19,603 nucleotides of DNA, from NCBI GenBank assembly GCA_043767025.1, contig JAYUHK010000169.1:1-19603 (forward strand), written 5' to 3'. This DNA comes from JAYUHK01 sp043767025. Its GTDB lineage: Bacteria > Bacteroidota > Bacteroidia > Chitinophagales > Saprospiraceae. This document shows, piece after piece, positions 1 through 6,858 of this stretch (its first letter is position 1; each line of letters begins with the position of its first letter). Made by a program: the position numbers and the translations under genes. Under the pieces are notes generated by a model. The model made no database searches. It saw nothing but the letters and a program-made list of their open reading frames with translations, and was not told where the DNA came from.

Positions 1-534
1 GCATCTGCATCAAGCCTCACAGTGGAAAATTACAACATGAAACCCGCTCCAAGAGTAGCCAATTACAGCAATTTGCGCAACGACATCGTGAATTACGCAA
101 AAGAATGGGTCGGCTTGCGCTATATTTCAGCAAGCAAAACTCCCGACAACGGCGGCTTCGACTGCTCGGGATTTACTAATTTCTTATTCAACCAATTTAA
201 TTTAAACATCAGCAACTGCTCGCGCACTCAAGCCAACGAAGGCGAACATATCACTTTGGAGATGGCGCGCCCAGGCGACTTGGTGTTTTTTGGTAGCAAA
301 CGCGGCGGTATCAGCCACGTTTCGCTCGTAGTGAGCAACGACGAAAACGGCTTGGTGGTGTGTCACAGCACTTCTTCACGCGGTGTAATCGTAGAAAATA
401 TCACAGAATCGTCTTATTGGAGCAAAAAATTACTTTTCGCTCGCAATATTATTGACGAACAATTCATCAATGAAGTGCCGATAGCAGCAGACAATTCAGA
501 AATAGTAACTGCTACCGAGGAAGTCGCTAAATAA
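1..534 (+). CDS. NlpC/P60-family cysteine peptidase, 5' end outside window
   Basis: This is the catalytic part of a secreted or periplasmic peptidoglycan hydrolase of the NlpC/P60 (C40) family, which cleaves peptide stems of the cell wall. Counting from the GTG at 22, the nucleophile Cys is C48 in the DCSGF motif, the catalytic His is H99 in ISHVSLVV, and H115 in the VCHSTS segment fits the third polar residue. The R-PGDLVFF motif (83-90) is typical. The frame has no stop between base 1 and the GTG at 22, and no signal peptide or SH3/LysM region is visible. The gene therefore probably begins upstream, and the GTG at 22 and ATG at 37 are only fallback starts. The C-terminal 30 residues are low in conserved features. 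The stop at 532-534 is followed by an interspersed repeat and a strong hairpin. Family assignment is certain; the physiological role is inferred. Confidence 0.9.
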   Translation, partial: ASASSLTVENYNMKPAPRVANYSNLRNDIVNYAKEWVGLRYISASKTPDNGGFDCSGFTNFLFNQFNLNISNCSRTQANEGEHITLEMARPGDLVFFGSKRGGISHVSLVVSNDENGLVVCHSTSSRGVIVENITESSYWSKKLLFARNIIDEQFINEVPIAADNSEIVTATEEVAK

Positions 535-551
535 AGTGCGCTGTCACAAAA

Positions 552-600
552 TAAAGAATGAGGAAAAAATAAGTAGTTTATTTTGGACGCGTTCCTAAAG
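552..600. repeat. Interspersed 49-bp repeat, copy A
   Basis: This 49-bp unit matches positions 9280-9328 at 44 of 49 bases without gaps. It begins TAAAGAATGAGG, has a shared core AAAAAATAAGTAGTTT, and ends TTCCTAAAG. The ends are imperfect inverted repeats of each other (clearer in copy B). It lies just after the peptidase stop codon and before the terminator hairpin. It encodes nothing. A third, interrupted copy lies at 12713-13140. Confidence 0.8.
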
Positions 601-630
601 AATTTTTCAAGTTATTTTCCATATCAAAAG

Positions 631-671
631 CGACCGCTACTGACTTGTCAGTGAGTGGTCGTTTTTATTTT
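631..671 (+). terminator. Rho-independent terminator after the peptidase gene, possibly bidirectional
   Basis: CGACCGCTACTGAC (631-644) pairs with GTCAGTGAGTGGTCG (647-661), allowing one G-U pair and one bulged G, with a two-base loop. It is followed on the + strand by TTTTTATTTT. On the other strand the stem is followed by CTTTTG, a weaker U tract, so it may also serve the convergent glycosyltransferase gene, which ends at 665. Confidence 0.8.
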
Positions 672-1573
672 GCAATATCTTCTCCAAACCCAAGCAAGAC
701 ATTTTTTCGGAAACGGACTAACTGAGTGGCTTGCAATTTTGGTAAAAAAATACCTATCACACGGACAAACCAAAGTTTGGCGAGGTATTCCAATTTTTTT
801 ATAAAAATAAATAAAGTTGGATTTTGTGACTTTTTTAGACGTGCAAATTCTCCTCTACCGATACCAGTCGTAATATTGTCGAAGCGCGCACTCAACTCAT
901 CGCTGTTCACACAGTGAAATACTTGCATTTCGGGGTGATAAGCAATTTTTTTGCCCGACTTGCGAACTCTAAAAATCAAATCTTTACCTTCACCAGACAC
1001 TCTTTTTTCGTCTATCACGCCCGCTATGGCAGCGTCAAAACCTCCGACCGCTTCAAAATCTGCTCTTCGGTACGCAACATTCCCCTCAAAAGGAAATTTT
1101 TTATCTAATATTGTGACATGATTACCAATATCAAATTTTCCCGCCAGTGACTCCATCAAGCTGTGCATCCAGTCGGGCGGTACGCCGTGCGGCAAATATT
1201 TGGGTACAATTTTGCCCCCGACCGCTCCGACATCTGTGTTTTTTAGAAAAAAATCAGCCGCACTTTGCAGGTAATTTTCGGCGACCAATACATCGTCGTC
1301 AAAGAAAATAAGGATTTCGCCTGCCGCTAATTTTGCGCCAGCGTTGCGCGCAAAAGAACCTCCTTGTCGAGTCTCTAAACAATATTTGATGCTGTGACGC
1401 GGATAATTATCCACAAAATGCTGCACGACCGCCGCCGTCGCATCGCGGCTGTTGTTGTCGGCGACAATTATTTCAAAATCAGAGGACTTAAATGATTGAT
1501 TGACAACCGTTTGGAGCGTTTGGCGAAGCGACTCCGCTCTACGAAAAGTACAAATTATGACAGAAAAAAACAT
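665..1573 (-). CDS. Family 2 glycosyltransferase
   Basis: This is a cytoplasmic or membrane-associated GT-A fold glycosyltransferase that would move a sugar from a nucleotide donor to a glycan or lipid acceptor. The sequence shows the N-terminal nucleotide-binding strand SVIICTF (4-10), the IIVADNNS segment (35-42), ARNAG (75-79), and the metal-binding aspartates D92-D94 in IFFDDDV. The acceptor-region pattern GNVAYRR...VGGFD lies around 164-180, and the likely catalytic acid motif GEGKDL (194-199) takes the place of the usual ED. The 302-residue length is normal for soluble GT2 enzymes. A basic, hydrophobic stretch at about 252-280 may sit on the membrane. The start is the ATG whose complement is at 1571-1573. 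No other sugar genes are nearby, so donor and acceptor are unknown. Confidence 0.88.
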   Translation of the reverse strand: MFFSVIICTFRRAESLRQTLQTVVNQSFKSSDFEIIVADNNSRDATAAVVQHFVDNYPRHSIKYCLETRQGGSFARNAGAKLAAGEILIFFDDDVLVAENYLQSAADFFLKNTDVGAVGGKIVPKYLPHGVPPDWMHSLMESLAGKFDIGNHVTILDKKFPFEGNVAYRRADFEAVGGFDAAIAGVIDEKRVSGEGKDLIFRVRKSGKKIAYHPEMQVFHCVNSDELSARFDNITTGIGRGEFARLKKSQNPTLFIFIKKLEYLAKLWFVRVIGIFLPKLQATQLVRFRKNVLLGFGEDIAK

Positions 1574-1653
1574 GGTGCTGCTTGGAATTTCGATGTTTGG
1601 AACGAAGAAAAATAATTATGGCGAAGGTAACACAAGAAGCCTCCGAAAAGCGT

Positions 1654-1661
1654 TATTTTTG
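1654..1661 (+). promoter_or_regulatory. Bacteroidota-type -7 box for the enoyl-CoA hydratase gene
   Basis: TATTTTTG matches the TAnnTTTG consensus of the Bacteroidota housekeeping sigma factor and lies 40 bp before the ATG at 1701. It overlaps a perfect 10-bp palindrome TTTGCGCAAA (1658-1667), which could be an operator. No clear TTG box is seen at the expected upstream distance. Confidence 0.45.
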
Positions 1662-1676
1662 CGCAAATAATTTCTA

Positions 1677-1684
1677 CAAAAATA
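1677..1684 (-). promoter_or_regulatory. -7 box for the glycosyltransferase gene
   Basis: On the - strand this reads TATTTTTG, matching TAnnTTTG, and would give a leader of about 95 nt before the ATG at 1573. It faces the + strand box at 1654-1661, so the two divergent genes may share control through the palindrome between them. Confidence 0.4.
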
Positions 1685-1700
1685 TAATTTTTTCTTTTTT

Positions 1701-2486
1701 ATGGACTACCAAAATATTCTCATCGAGCAACGTGCGGACGGAATTTTGCTCCTAACTATCAATCGCGAAAAAGCCTTGAACGCACTTAATCAACTGACTT
1801 TCAGGGAGTTGAACCATTTTTTTACCGAAGACGCGCCTTTGCGGAACGACCTAAAAGGCATCGTAATCAAAGGAGCGGGCGACAAAGCGTTTGTGGCGGG
1901 CGCGGACATTAAGGAGTTTCTCGCGCTCGACCAAAACTCGGCAACCGCACTCTCGAAGTATGGACAAGACACTTTTTTTCTCATTGAGCGATTCTCGAAG
2001 CCCGTCGTAGCTGCCATCAACGGCTTTGCGCTCGGCGGCGGCTGCGAGTTGGCGATGGCTTGCCATTTGCGAGTGGCGACCGAGCGGTCAAAATTTGGGC
2101 AGCCCGAAGTCAATCTTGGCATTATCCCCGGCTACGGCGGCACGCAACGCCTGATTCAGTTCATCGGAAAAACGAAAGCGATGGAACTTTTGCTTACCGC
2201 CGACCTACTTTCTGCCTCCGAAGCCTTGCAGTTGGGCTTGGTCAATCACGTCGTTCCGGTAGGGGAGGAGGTTGCGAAAGCGGTAGAATTGATTGAAAAA
2301 ATTGCTGCCAAAGGTCCGATAGCCGTCGCGCAGTGCATCGCTGCGGTGAATGCGTTTTTTGACAAAACGGTCGAAGGCTTTGACTTTGAGGTACAATCTT
2401 TTGGCAAAACCGCCGAGAGTGAGGATTTTAGAGAGGGCGCGGCGGCGTTTATAGAGAAGCGAGTAGCGAATTTTAGAAACTGTTAG
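1701..2486 (+). CDS. Enoyl-CoA hydratase (crotonase family)
   Basis: This enzyme adds water across the double bond of a trans-2-enoyl-CoA to give the 3-hydroxyacyl-CoA, in beta-oxidation or butanoate metabolism. The 261-residue length is standard. The CoA-binding and oxyanion region AFVAGADIKEF (63-73) and the GGGCELAMACHLRVA motif (112-126) are present. The two catalytic glutamates are E116 and E136 (in GQPEVNLGIIPGYGGTQR), spaced 20 residues as in the classic hydratase. Both glutamates point to a true hydratase rather than an isomerase-only relative. The C-terminal EGAAAFIEKR is also typical. The ATG at 1701 follows a T-rich leader with no Shine-Dalgarno sequence. The gene is convergent with the hydroxyacyl-CoA dehydrogenase at 2606-3502, which would use its product. 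Confidence 0.93.
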   Translation: MDYQNILIEQRADGILLLTINREKALNALNQLTFRELNHFFTEDAPLRNDLKGIVIKGAGDKAFVAGADIKEFLALDQNSATALSKYGQDTFFLIERFSKPVVAAINGFALGGGCELAMACHLRVATERSKFGQPEVNLGIIPGYGGTQRLIQFIGKTKAMELLLTADLLSASEALQLGLVNHVVPVGEEVAKAVELIEKIAAKGPIAVAQCIAAVNAFFDKTVEGFDFEVQSFGKTAESEDFREGAAAFIEKRVANFRNC

Positions 2487-2605
2487 AGGGTTTGAGTAGT
2501 ACAAAAAATTTGCAATACATAGTCAAGGTTTTAATTTAAAAATCTAAAAAACACAAATTTTTACATCAAGATAACTTGAAGACATTTCTATTCGCTCTGC
2601 CATTT

Positions 2606-3502
2606 CTAACCAACCATTCTATTACTTTTACGGACGGTCAAAGTCTTATTTTCGGGGGAGTGCAGGTAAAAACCTTCGCCCGATTTGTTGCCTAATTTGC
2701 CAGCCGTCACCATATTGACCAAGAGCGGGCAGGGCGCGTATTTCGGGTTTCCGAACCCTTCGTGTAGGACGCGCAAGATGGACAAACACACGTCCAACCC
2801 AATAAAATCAGCTAATTGGAGCGGTCCCATTGGGTGCGCCATGCCGAGTTTCATGACCGTATCAATCTCTGCTATGCCCGCCACGCCTTCATAAAACGTG
2901 TAAATAGCTTCGTTTATCATCGGCATCAGGATTCTGTTTGCCACGAACCCTGGATAATCATTGACTTCTACGGGCGACTTTCCGAGTTTTTGCGACAGCG
3001 ACATAACCGAGTTGGTCACTTCGTCCGAAGTCGCATAGCCACGGATTACTTCCACCAATTTCATGACAGGAACGGGGTTCATAAAGTGCATACCGATTAC
3101 ATTTTCTGCGCGCTTCGTGACAGCTGCTATTTTGGTAATCGAAATAGACGATGTATTGCTTGCTAAAATACAGTTTTGGGGAGCAAATTCATCTAATTGT
3201 GTAAAAATTTTGAGTTTAAGTTCGATGTTTTCGGTAGCGGCTTCGACGACCAAATCAGCGTTTTTTACAGCTTCTTGGAGCGAAGTATGGGTTTGAATAT
3301 TGGCGATTGTGGCGTTTTTTTGTTCCAAAGTGATGGCTTCTTTTTTCAACATTCGGTCCAAGTTGGAGGAAATAGTAGCCACGCCTTTGTCCAAAGCCGC
3401 TTGTGAAATATCGGCGATATTCACCAAAAATCCGTTCATAGCGAAGACGTGAGCGATGCCGTTGCCCATCGCGCCAGCTCCAATTACTGTGATATTTTTC
3501 AT
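2606..3502 (-). CDS. hbd: 3-hydroxybutyryl-CoA dehydrogenase
   Basis: This NAD(P)-dependent short-chain 3-hydroxyacyl-CoA dehydrogenase interconverts acetoacetyl-CoA and 3-hydroxybutyryl-CoA. The Rossmann motif GAGAMG (8-13) opens the protein, and the acidic D31 after beta-2 suggests NAD preference. SNTSSISI lies at 115-122. The catalytic His-Glu pair fits H139 (in GMHFMNPVPVMKLVE) and E151, and DYPGFVANR (182-190) links to the C-terminal dimer domain. Length is 298 residues. I chose the ATG at 3502 rather than the in-frame TTG one codon earlier because the protein then starts directly with KNITVIGAG, as relatives do. It is the last gene of a four-gene minus-strand run, 39 bp after the beta-lactamase-like gene. 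The substrate chain length is inferred from family. Confidence 0.92.
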   Translation of the reverse strand: MKNITVIGAGAMGNGIAHVFAMNGFLVNIADISQAALDKGVATISSNLDRMLKKEAITLEQKNATIANIQTHTSLQEAVKNADLVVEAATENIELKLKIFTQLDEFAPQNCILASNTSSISITKIAAVTKRAENVIGMHFMNPVPVMKLVEVIRGYATSDEVTNSVMSLSQKLGKSPVEVNDYPGFVANRILMPMINEAIYTFYEGVAGIAEIDTVMKLGMAHPMGPLQLADFIGLDVCLSILRVLHEGFGNPKYAPCPLLVNMVTAGKLGNKSGEGFYLHSPENKTLTVRKSNRMVG

Positions 3503-3541
3503 CAATTTTTTTTTATTTTTTTTGAAATTCTTATAATATTT

Positions 3542-4900
3542 TCAGGAGTTGCTTCGCACAAAAACTAAAACAAAAGCACTCAATATCCCAAGTCCTGCGC
3601 CGACGACCAACGCGTAACCCATATCGGGTTGCCACTCAATAAGTGCGTGAATCGGCACAGCAATAAACAAAGGTACTAAATAAAGAAATAGAATATTTAT
3701 CAATAATCCAATAAATAATCCAAATATTATTCTAAATTTAAATTTAATTTTTATTTTAAATTCGTAACGCTGCCAAAGTTTCAGCCGCCCACAGAACTCT
3801 ATAAAAGTCCACAAAAATAGCAATAAAATACTAATTCGGACATAAAATTCTTTCAAAAAAAAGCTGTCGTGTGGTTTTTTTTCGATAAAATTTAAAATGT
3901 TTTCTGCGATTTCGGGGCAAGCTGTGACTGTGTTGGTATTGCTAATCAATACGATAGCTAATTTTTGTTCGGGCAGCAAACCCAAAAAAGCAGCATCACT
4001 TTTACCAAAATGTTGGTACTGAAAAAAGTTGCCGCCGTTGCGCCCCGAGAGTTTCCAACCCATCGAATAGTGCGCGTATTTTGGAGTAAAATATTGCCGC
4101 AAAAGATTTTTTTTGAGCAAAGTATCTCTCGAAGGACAAGCTCCGTCTTTGAGTAGGCAAGACAAAAACAGACCCAAATCGGCGGCGGAGGTGTTCAACT
4201 GGTTGGGAGTAGGAGCTGTATTCATTTTTAGCAAGCCAAACAAAAATTGGTTGGGTGCTAAACTTTGACCAAATTCAAAATTAGTATTCTTCATACCTAC
4301 TTTTTGAAAAATATTAGTTGCCACAAAATTTTCAAAAGTCGTCCCACTCAACTCGGCGACCAAAAATCCCAACAATTCAAAGTTGAGTTGAGAAGCCAAA
4401 AACTCATCGCCTGGCTCATTTTTTAACTCAATATGTTTTAAAAATTGCTCCCATTCAGTTTTGTTTTTAGGATATTCGTAGCCACATTCGGGCGCAAATC
4501 CAGCCGTTTGATTGAGTAAATTTCGGACAGTAACGGATTTTGCTGCCACTTTGTCGCGCAGCGAAAACCAAGGCAAATAATATTCGAGCGGTCTATCCAA
4601 CTGCAAAAGTCCGTCGTTTGCCAGTCGTAAAACTGCCAACGAAACCAACGGTTCCTGAAATTTATCAATCTGATATTGCGCCTCGCTGCCATACGAATAC
4701 AGCAAACTATCTGGCGAAACAATCGCTACACTTAACTCGGAAAGATTATATTTACCTTTTTGATTCTCAATTAGTTGCGCTAAATTTTCAAAATTTTGCG
4801 AGGCAGATTTTTCAATTAAAAACAACAGCATTACGATTTGTAGCGCAACACAAATCATACTTTTTTGAGCTATTTTTTTAAAAAAAAATCGTTGTTTCAT
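3542..4900 (-). CDS. Beta-lactamase/penicillin-binding-protein fold membrane protein, catalytic residues lost
   Basis: This 452-residue protein has an N-terminal signal or anchor (about 12-33), an extracytoplasmic serine beta-lactamase-like domain (about 36-340) and three C-terminal membrane helices (about 353-372, 389-414, 427-448). The fold is recognisable from LAVLRLANDGLLQLDRPLEY (88-107), NLLNQTAG (127-134), ELLG (175-178), the HFG triad (297-299) and GLLPEQKLAIVLISN (307-321). The SxxK active-site motif, expected at 80-83, reads KFQE. The YxN motif, expected at 169-171, reads ASQ. Hydrolysis by the usual mechanism is therefore unlikely, and a binding or scaffold role is inferred. It begins 13 bp after the RluD-like gene. 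An unusual run of alternating basic and hydrophobic residues (380-391) precedes the second C-terminal helix. Confidence 0.8.
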   Translation of the reverse strand: MKQRFFFKKIAQKSMICVALQIVMLLFLIEKSASQNFENLAQLIENQKGKYNLSELSVAIVSPDSLLYSYGSEAQYQIDKFQEPLVSLAVLRLANDGLLQLDRPLEYYLPWFSLRDKVAAKSVTVRNLLNQTAGFAPECGYEYPKNKTEWEQFLKHIELKNEPGDEFLASQLNFELLGFLVAELSGTTFENFVATNIFQKVGMKNTNFEFGQSLAPNQFLFGLLKMNTAPTPNQLNTSAADLGLFLSCLLKDGACPSRDTLLKKNLLRQYFTPKYAHYSMGWKLSGRNGGNFFQYQHFGKSDAAFLGLLPEQKLAIVLISNTNTVTACPEIAENILNFIEKKPHDSFFLKEFYVRISILLLFLWTFIEFCGRLKLWQRYEFKIKIKFKFRIIFGLFIGLLINILFLYLVPLFIAVPIHALIEWQPDMGYALVVGAGLGILSAFVLVFVRSNS

Positions 4901-4913
4901 TTTTTCATTTGAG

Positions 4914-5990
4914 CTACGCTTCGTCCATCAACTGTTTTCGGCTGTTGAGATAGTTGCGCCATTTGTCTAAAAGTTGCCGAAAATCTTCGGGCAGCTCGGT
5001 GTCAAAAAACATTTCCTGCTTCGTGGTAGGGTGCACGAAACCGAGCGACTTGGCGTGCAGAGCTTGGCGAGGCATGATTTTGAAACAATTTTGAACAAAT
5101 TGTTTGTATTTCGTGAATACAGTTCCTTTCACGATGTCATCGCCGCCATAGCGCGCGTCCGAAAAAAGCGGGTGACCGAGGTACTTCATGTGCGCCCGAA
5201 TCTGGTGCGTCCGCCCTGTTTCGAGCGTACATTCGACCAAACTGACATAGTACATTGCCTCCAAAATCTTGTAATGAGTGACTGCGTGTTTGCCCTCGTC
5301 GCCGTCTGGAAAGACGGTCATTTGCATTCTATTTTTAGGATTTCGCCCCAGATTGCCTGTGATAGTGGCTTCCGCTTCGTCGGGTTGCCCCCAAATAAGT
5401 GCTTGATAAGTTCGTTTTATGCTGTGGTCAAAAAATTGTTTTGCCATAAAAGTCATCGCATAATCGTTTTTTGCCATCACCATCAGCCCCGACGTATCTT
5501 TGTCAATCCGATGCACCAAACCCGGACGGTCAGGCTCGTTGCCTTCCATCACGGGGAGTTGTTTATTTTGCAAATAATGCGCAATTCCGTTGACCAAAGT
5601 ACCAGATTTTACGCCCAAACCCGGATGCACGACCAATCCCGGCTGCTTGTAAAGCACAATAATATCGTCGTCTTCGTAGCGAATATCGAGCGGTATTTCT
5701 TCCGCAACCACACCACTCGTGGACGGCGGGTGCGCCAAAACTATCGTAATCACGTCCAATGGACGCACTTTATAGTTGGGTTTGATGGGTTTGTCGTTCA
5801 CCAAAACCGCGCCTGCGTGACAGGCGTTTTGAACTTTATTTCGAGAAATGCGCATCAATCTGTCCATCAAAAACTTGTCTATCCGAATCTGCGTTTGCCC
5901 TTTGTCGCACACGATTCTGTGATGCTCATACAGGTCGTCGCCGGAGTTCGTTTCCTCTTCGTCGGGCAACCAATCTTCTCTATCTTCCAT
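4914..5990 (-). CDS. rluD: Pseudouridine synthase, RluA/RluD family
   Basis: This enzyme isomerises uridine to pseudouridine in RNA. By family it most likely acts on 23S rRNA helix 69, as RluD does. It has an acidic N-terminal extension (1-25), an S4 RNA-binding domain (about 35-82, with KFLMDRL and VLVNDKPIK), then the catalytic domain. The HRIDKDTSGL motif (160-169) carries the catalytic aspartate D163. VVHPG (120-124), ETGRTHQIRAHM and the LGHPLFSDARYG block are all in place. At 358 residues it is complete. It starts 6 bp after the patatin-like gene and is followed 13 bp later by the beta-lactamase-like gene, so cotranscription is likely. The exact target uridine cannot be read from the sequence, and RluC- or RluA-like specificity remains possible. 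Confidence 0.92.
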   Translation of the reverse strand: MEDREDWLPDEEETNSGDDLYEHHRIVCDKGQTQIRIDKFLMDRLMRISRNKVQNACHAGAVLVNDKPIKPNYKVRPLDVITIVLAHPPSTSGVVAEEIPLDIRYEDDDIIVLYKQPGLVVHPGLGVKSGTLVNGIAHYLQNKQLPVMEGNEPDRPGLVHRIDKDTSGLMVMAKNDYAMTFMAKQFFDHSIKRTYQALIWGQPDEAEATITGNLGRNPKNRMQMTVFPDGDEGKHAVTHYKILEAMYYVSLVECTLETGRTHQIRAHMKYLGHPLFSDARYGGDDIVKGTVFTKYKQFVQNCFKIMPRQALHAKSLGFVHPTTKQEMFFDTELPEDFRQLLDKWRNYLNSRKQLMDEA

Positions 5991-5996
5991 AATTTT

Positions 5997-6773
5997 TTAT
6001 TTTAAATACATTTTTATTTGGTCAATATGTTTCAACGCTTCGTTGTATCCGACTTCGTAAAAAAAATCGAGTTTGTCGGTGTTGAACATATTGATTCCGG
6101 CTAATGCTTTCGGTTCTATCACCACATCGCAGTAGGGAATACTAAATTTTGTGTTGCTCCAAATGGCTAAATCAAAAGTCCTCATTCCTACGCCCATCAA
6201 GCTATTCAAATTCTCGCTGCTCACGTTGATGTGCGGCATCACATTGATACCAATTACCATGTCACAAATTGGGTGCAAAACGTTGGCTGGTAAATTATTC
6301 ATCAAGCCGCCGTCGGCGTAGTTAATTCCGTTGATTTCGACGGACTCGAAGACCAAAGGCACCGCGCTCGAAGCGATAATAAAGTCAATTAGCTTGCCAC
6401 TGCTCACGATTTCTTCTTCTCCGATATTCAGATTGGTGACCACAACGTGAAGTGGTTTTTCTAATTTTTCAAAACTATTTTCTGGAATTAGCAGCAGCAA
6501 TTTGTCTTTCAAAGCTTTCAAAGTCATCACTCCGCCGTGTGGAAAACCAAATTTTAGAAATTTATACAGCGTGAATTGCTTCGCAAAATCGAGCATTTCG
6601 TCTGTTGTTTTGCCCGCACAGTGCAGCGCGCCGACGATAGCACCTGCGCTCGTGCCTGCCACCACGTCCGCCACGATACCGTTTTCTGCCAGAGCTTGCA
6701 GTGCGCCCACGTGAGCCACGCCGCGCGGACCGCCGCCCGAAAGAGCAATTCCAATAGTTGTTTTTGCTGACAT
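5997..6773 (-). CDS. Patatin-like phospholipase (RssA/YchK-like)
   Basis: This is a putative serine lipid acyl hydrolase with the patatin Ser-Asp dyad. The oxyanion-hole motif GGGPRG lies at 13-18, the nucleophile elbow GTSAG at 40-44 (S42), and the catalytic aspartate D154 is in ADGG (153-156). At 258 residues it resembles small cytoplasmic patatin proteins such as RssA. No signal peptide, outer-membrane barrel or T9SS tail is visible. It heads the run patatin, rluD, beta-lactamase-like, hbd. A hairpin terminator belonging to the upstream gene lies 28 bp ahead, so its promoter must be within or next to that stretch. Substrate is unknown; phospholipid or lysophospholipid is inferred from family. 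Confidence 0.9.
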   Translation of the reverse strand: MSAKTTIGIALSGGGPRGVAHVGALQALAENGIVADVVAGTSAGAIVGALHCAGKTTDEMLDFAKQFTLYKFLKFGFPHGGVMTLKALKDKLLLLIPENSFEKLEKPLHVVVTNLNIGEEEIVSSGKLIDFIIASSAVPLVFESVEINGINYADGGLMNNLPANVLHPICDMVIGINVMPHINVSSENLNSLMGVGMRTFDLAIWSNTKFSIPYCDVVIEPKALAGINMFNTDKLDFFYEVGYNEALKHIDQIKMYLK

Positions 6774-6774
6774 T

Positions 6775-6782
6775 CAAAAATA
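6775..6782 (-). promoter_or_regulatory. Possible -7 box immediately before the patatin gene
   Basis: The - strand reads TATTTTTG one base before the ATG. If used, transcription would begin at or inside the start codon, giving a leaderless or nearly leaderless message. An alternative TATTTTTG lies in the loop side of the terminator hairpin (6811-6818). Neither has a convincing TTG box, so this is tentative. Confidence 0.25.
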
Positions 6783-6794
6783 CGATTAATTCAA

Positions 6795-6835
6795 AAAACA
6801 AGATGCGAGCCAAAAATACTTCTTGGCTCGCATCT
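6795..6835 (-). terminator. Rho-independent terminator of the lamin-tail protein gene
   Basis: AGATGCGAGCCAA (6801-6813) and TTGGCTCGCATCT (6823-6835) form a perfect 13-bp stem with a 9-base loop. On the - strand the stem is followed by TGTTTTTTG, a U tract. It separates the lamin-tail gene (stop at 6859) from the patatin-led gene run. Confidence 0.88.
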
Positions 6836-6858
6836 GCGCTTGAACGTTAAAAACAACT

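Noticed and set aside
2487..2605. A terminator between the convergent enoyl-CoA hydratase and dehydrogenase genes
   Set aside because: Only weak A/T stems and a 5-bp TCAAG/CTTGA stem are present, with no stable hairpin followed by a T run.
4974..6005. A 343-codon + strand open frame opposite the RluD-like gene
   Set aside because: It lies entirely antisense to a gene with clear S4 and catalytic motifs. Its product is rich in His, Arg, Val and Phe with no recognisable motif, as expected from the complement of a coding strand.
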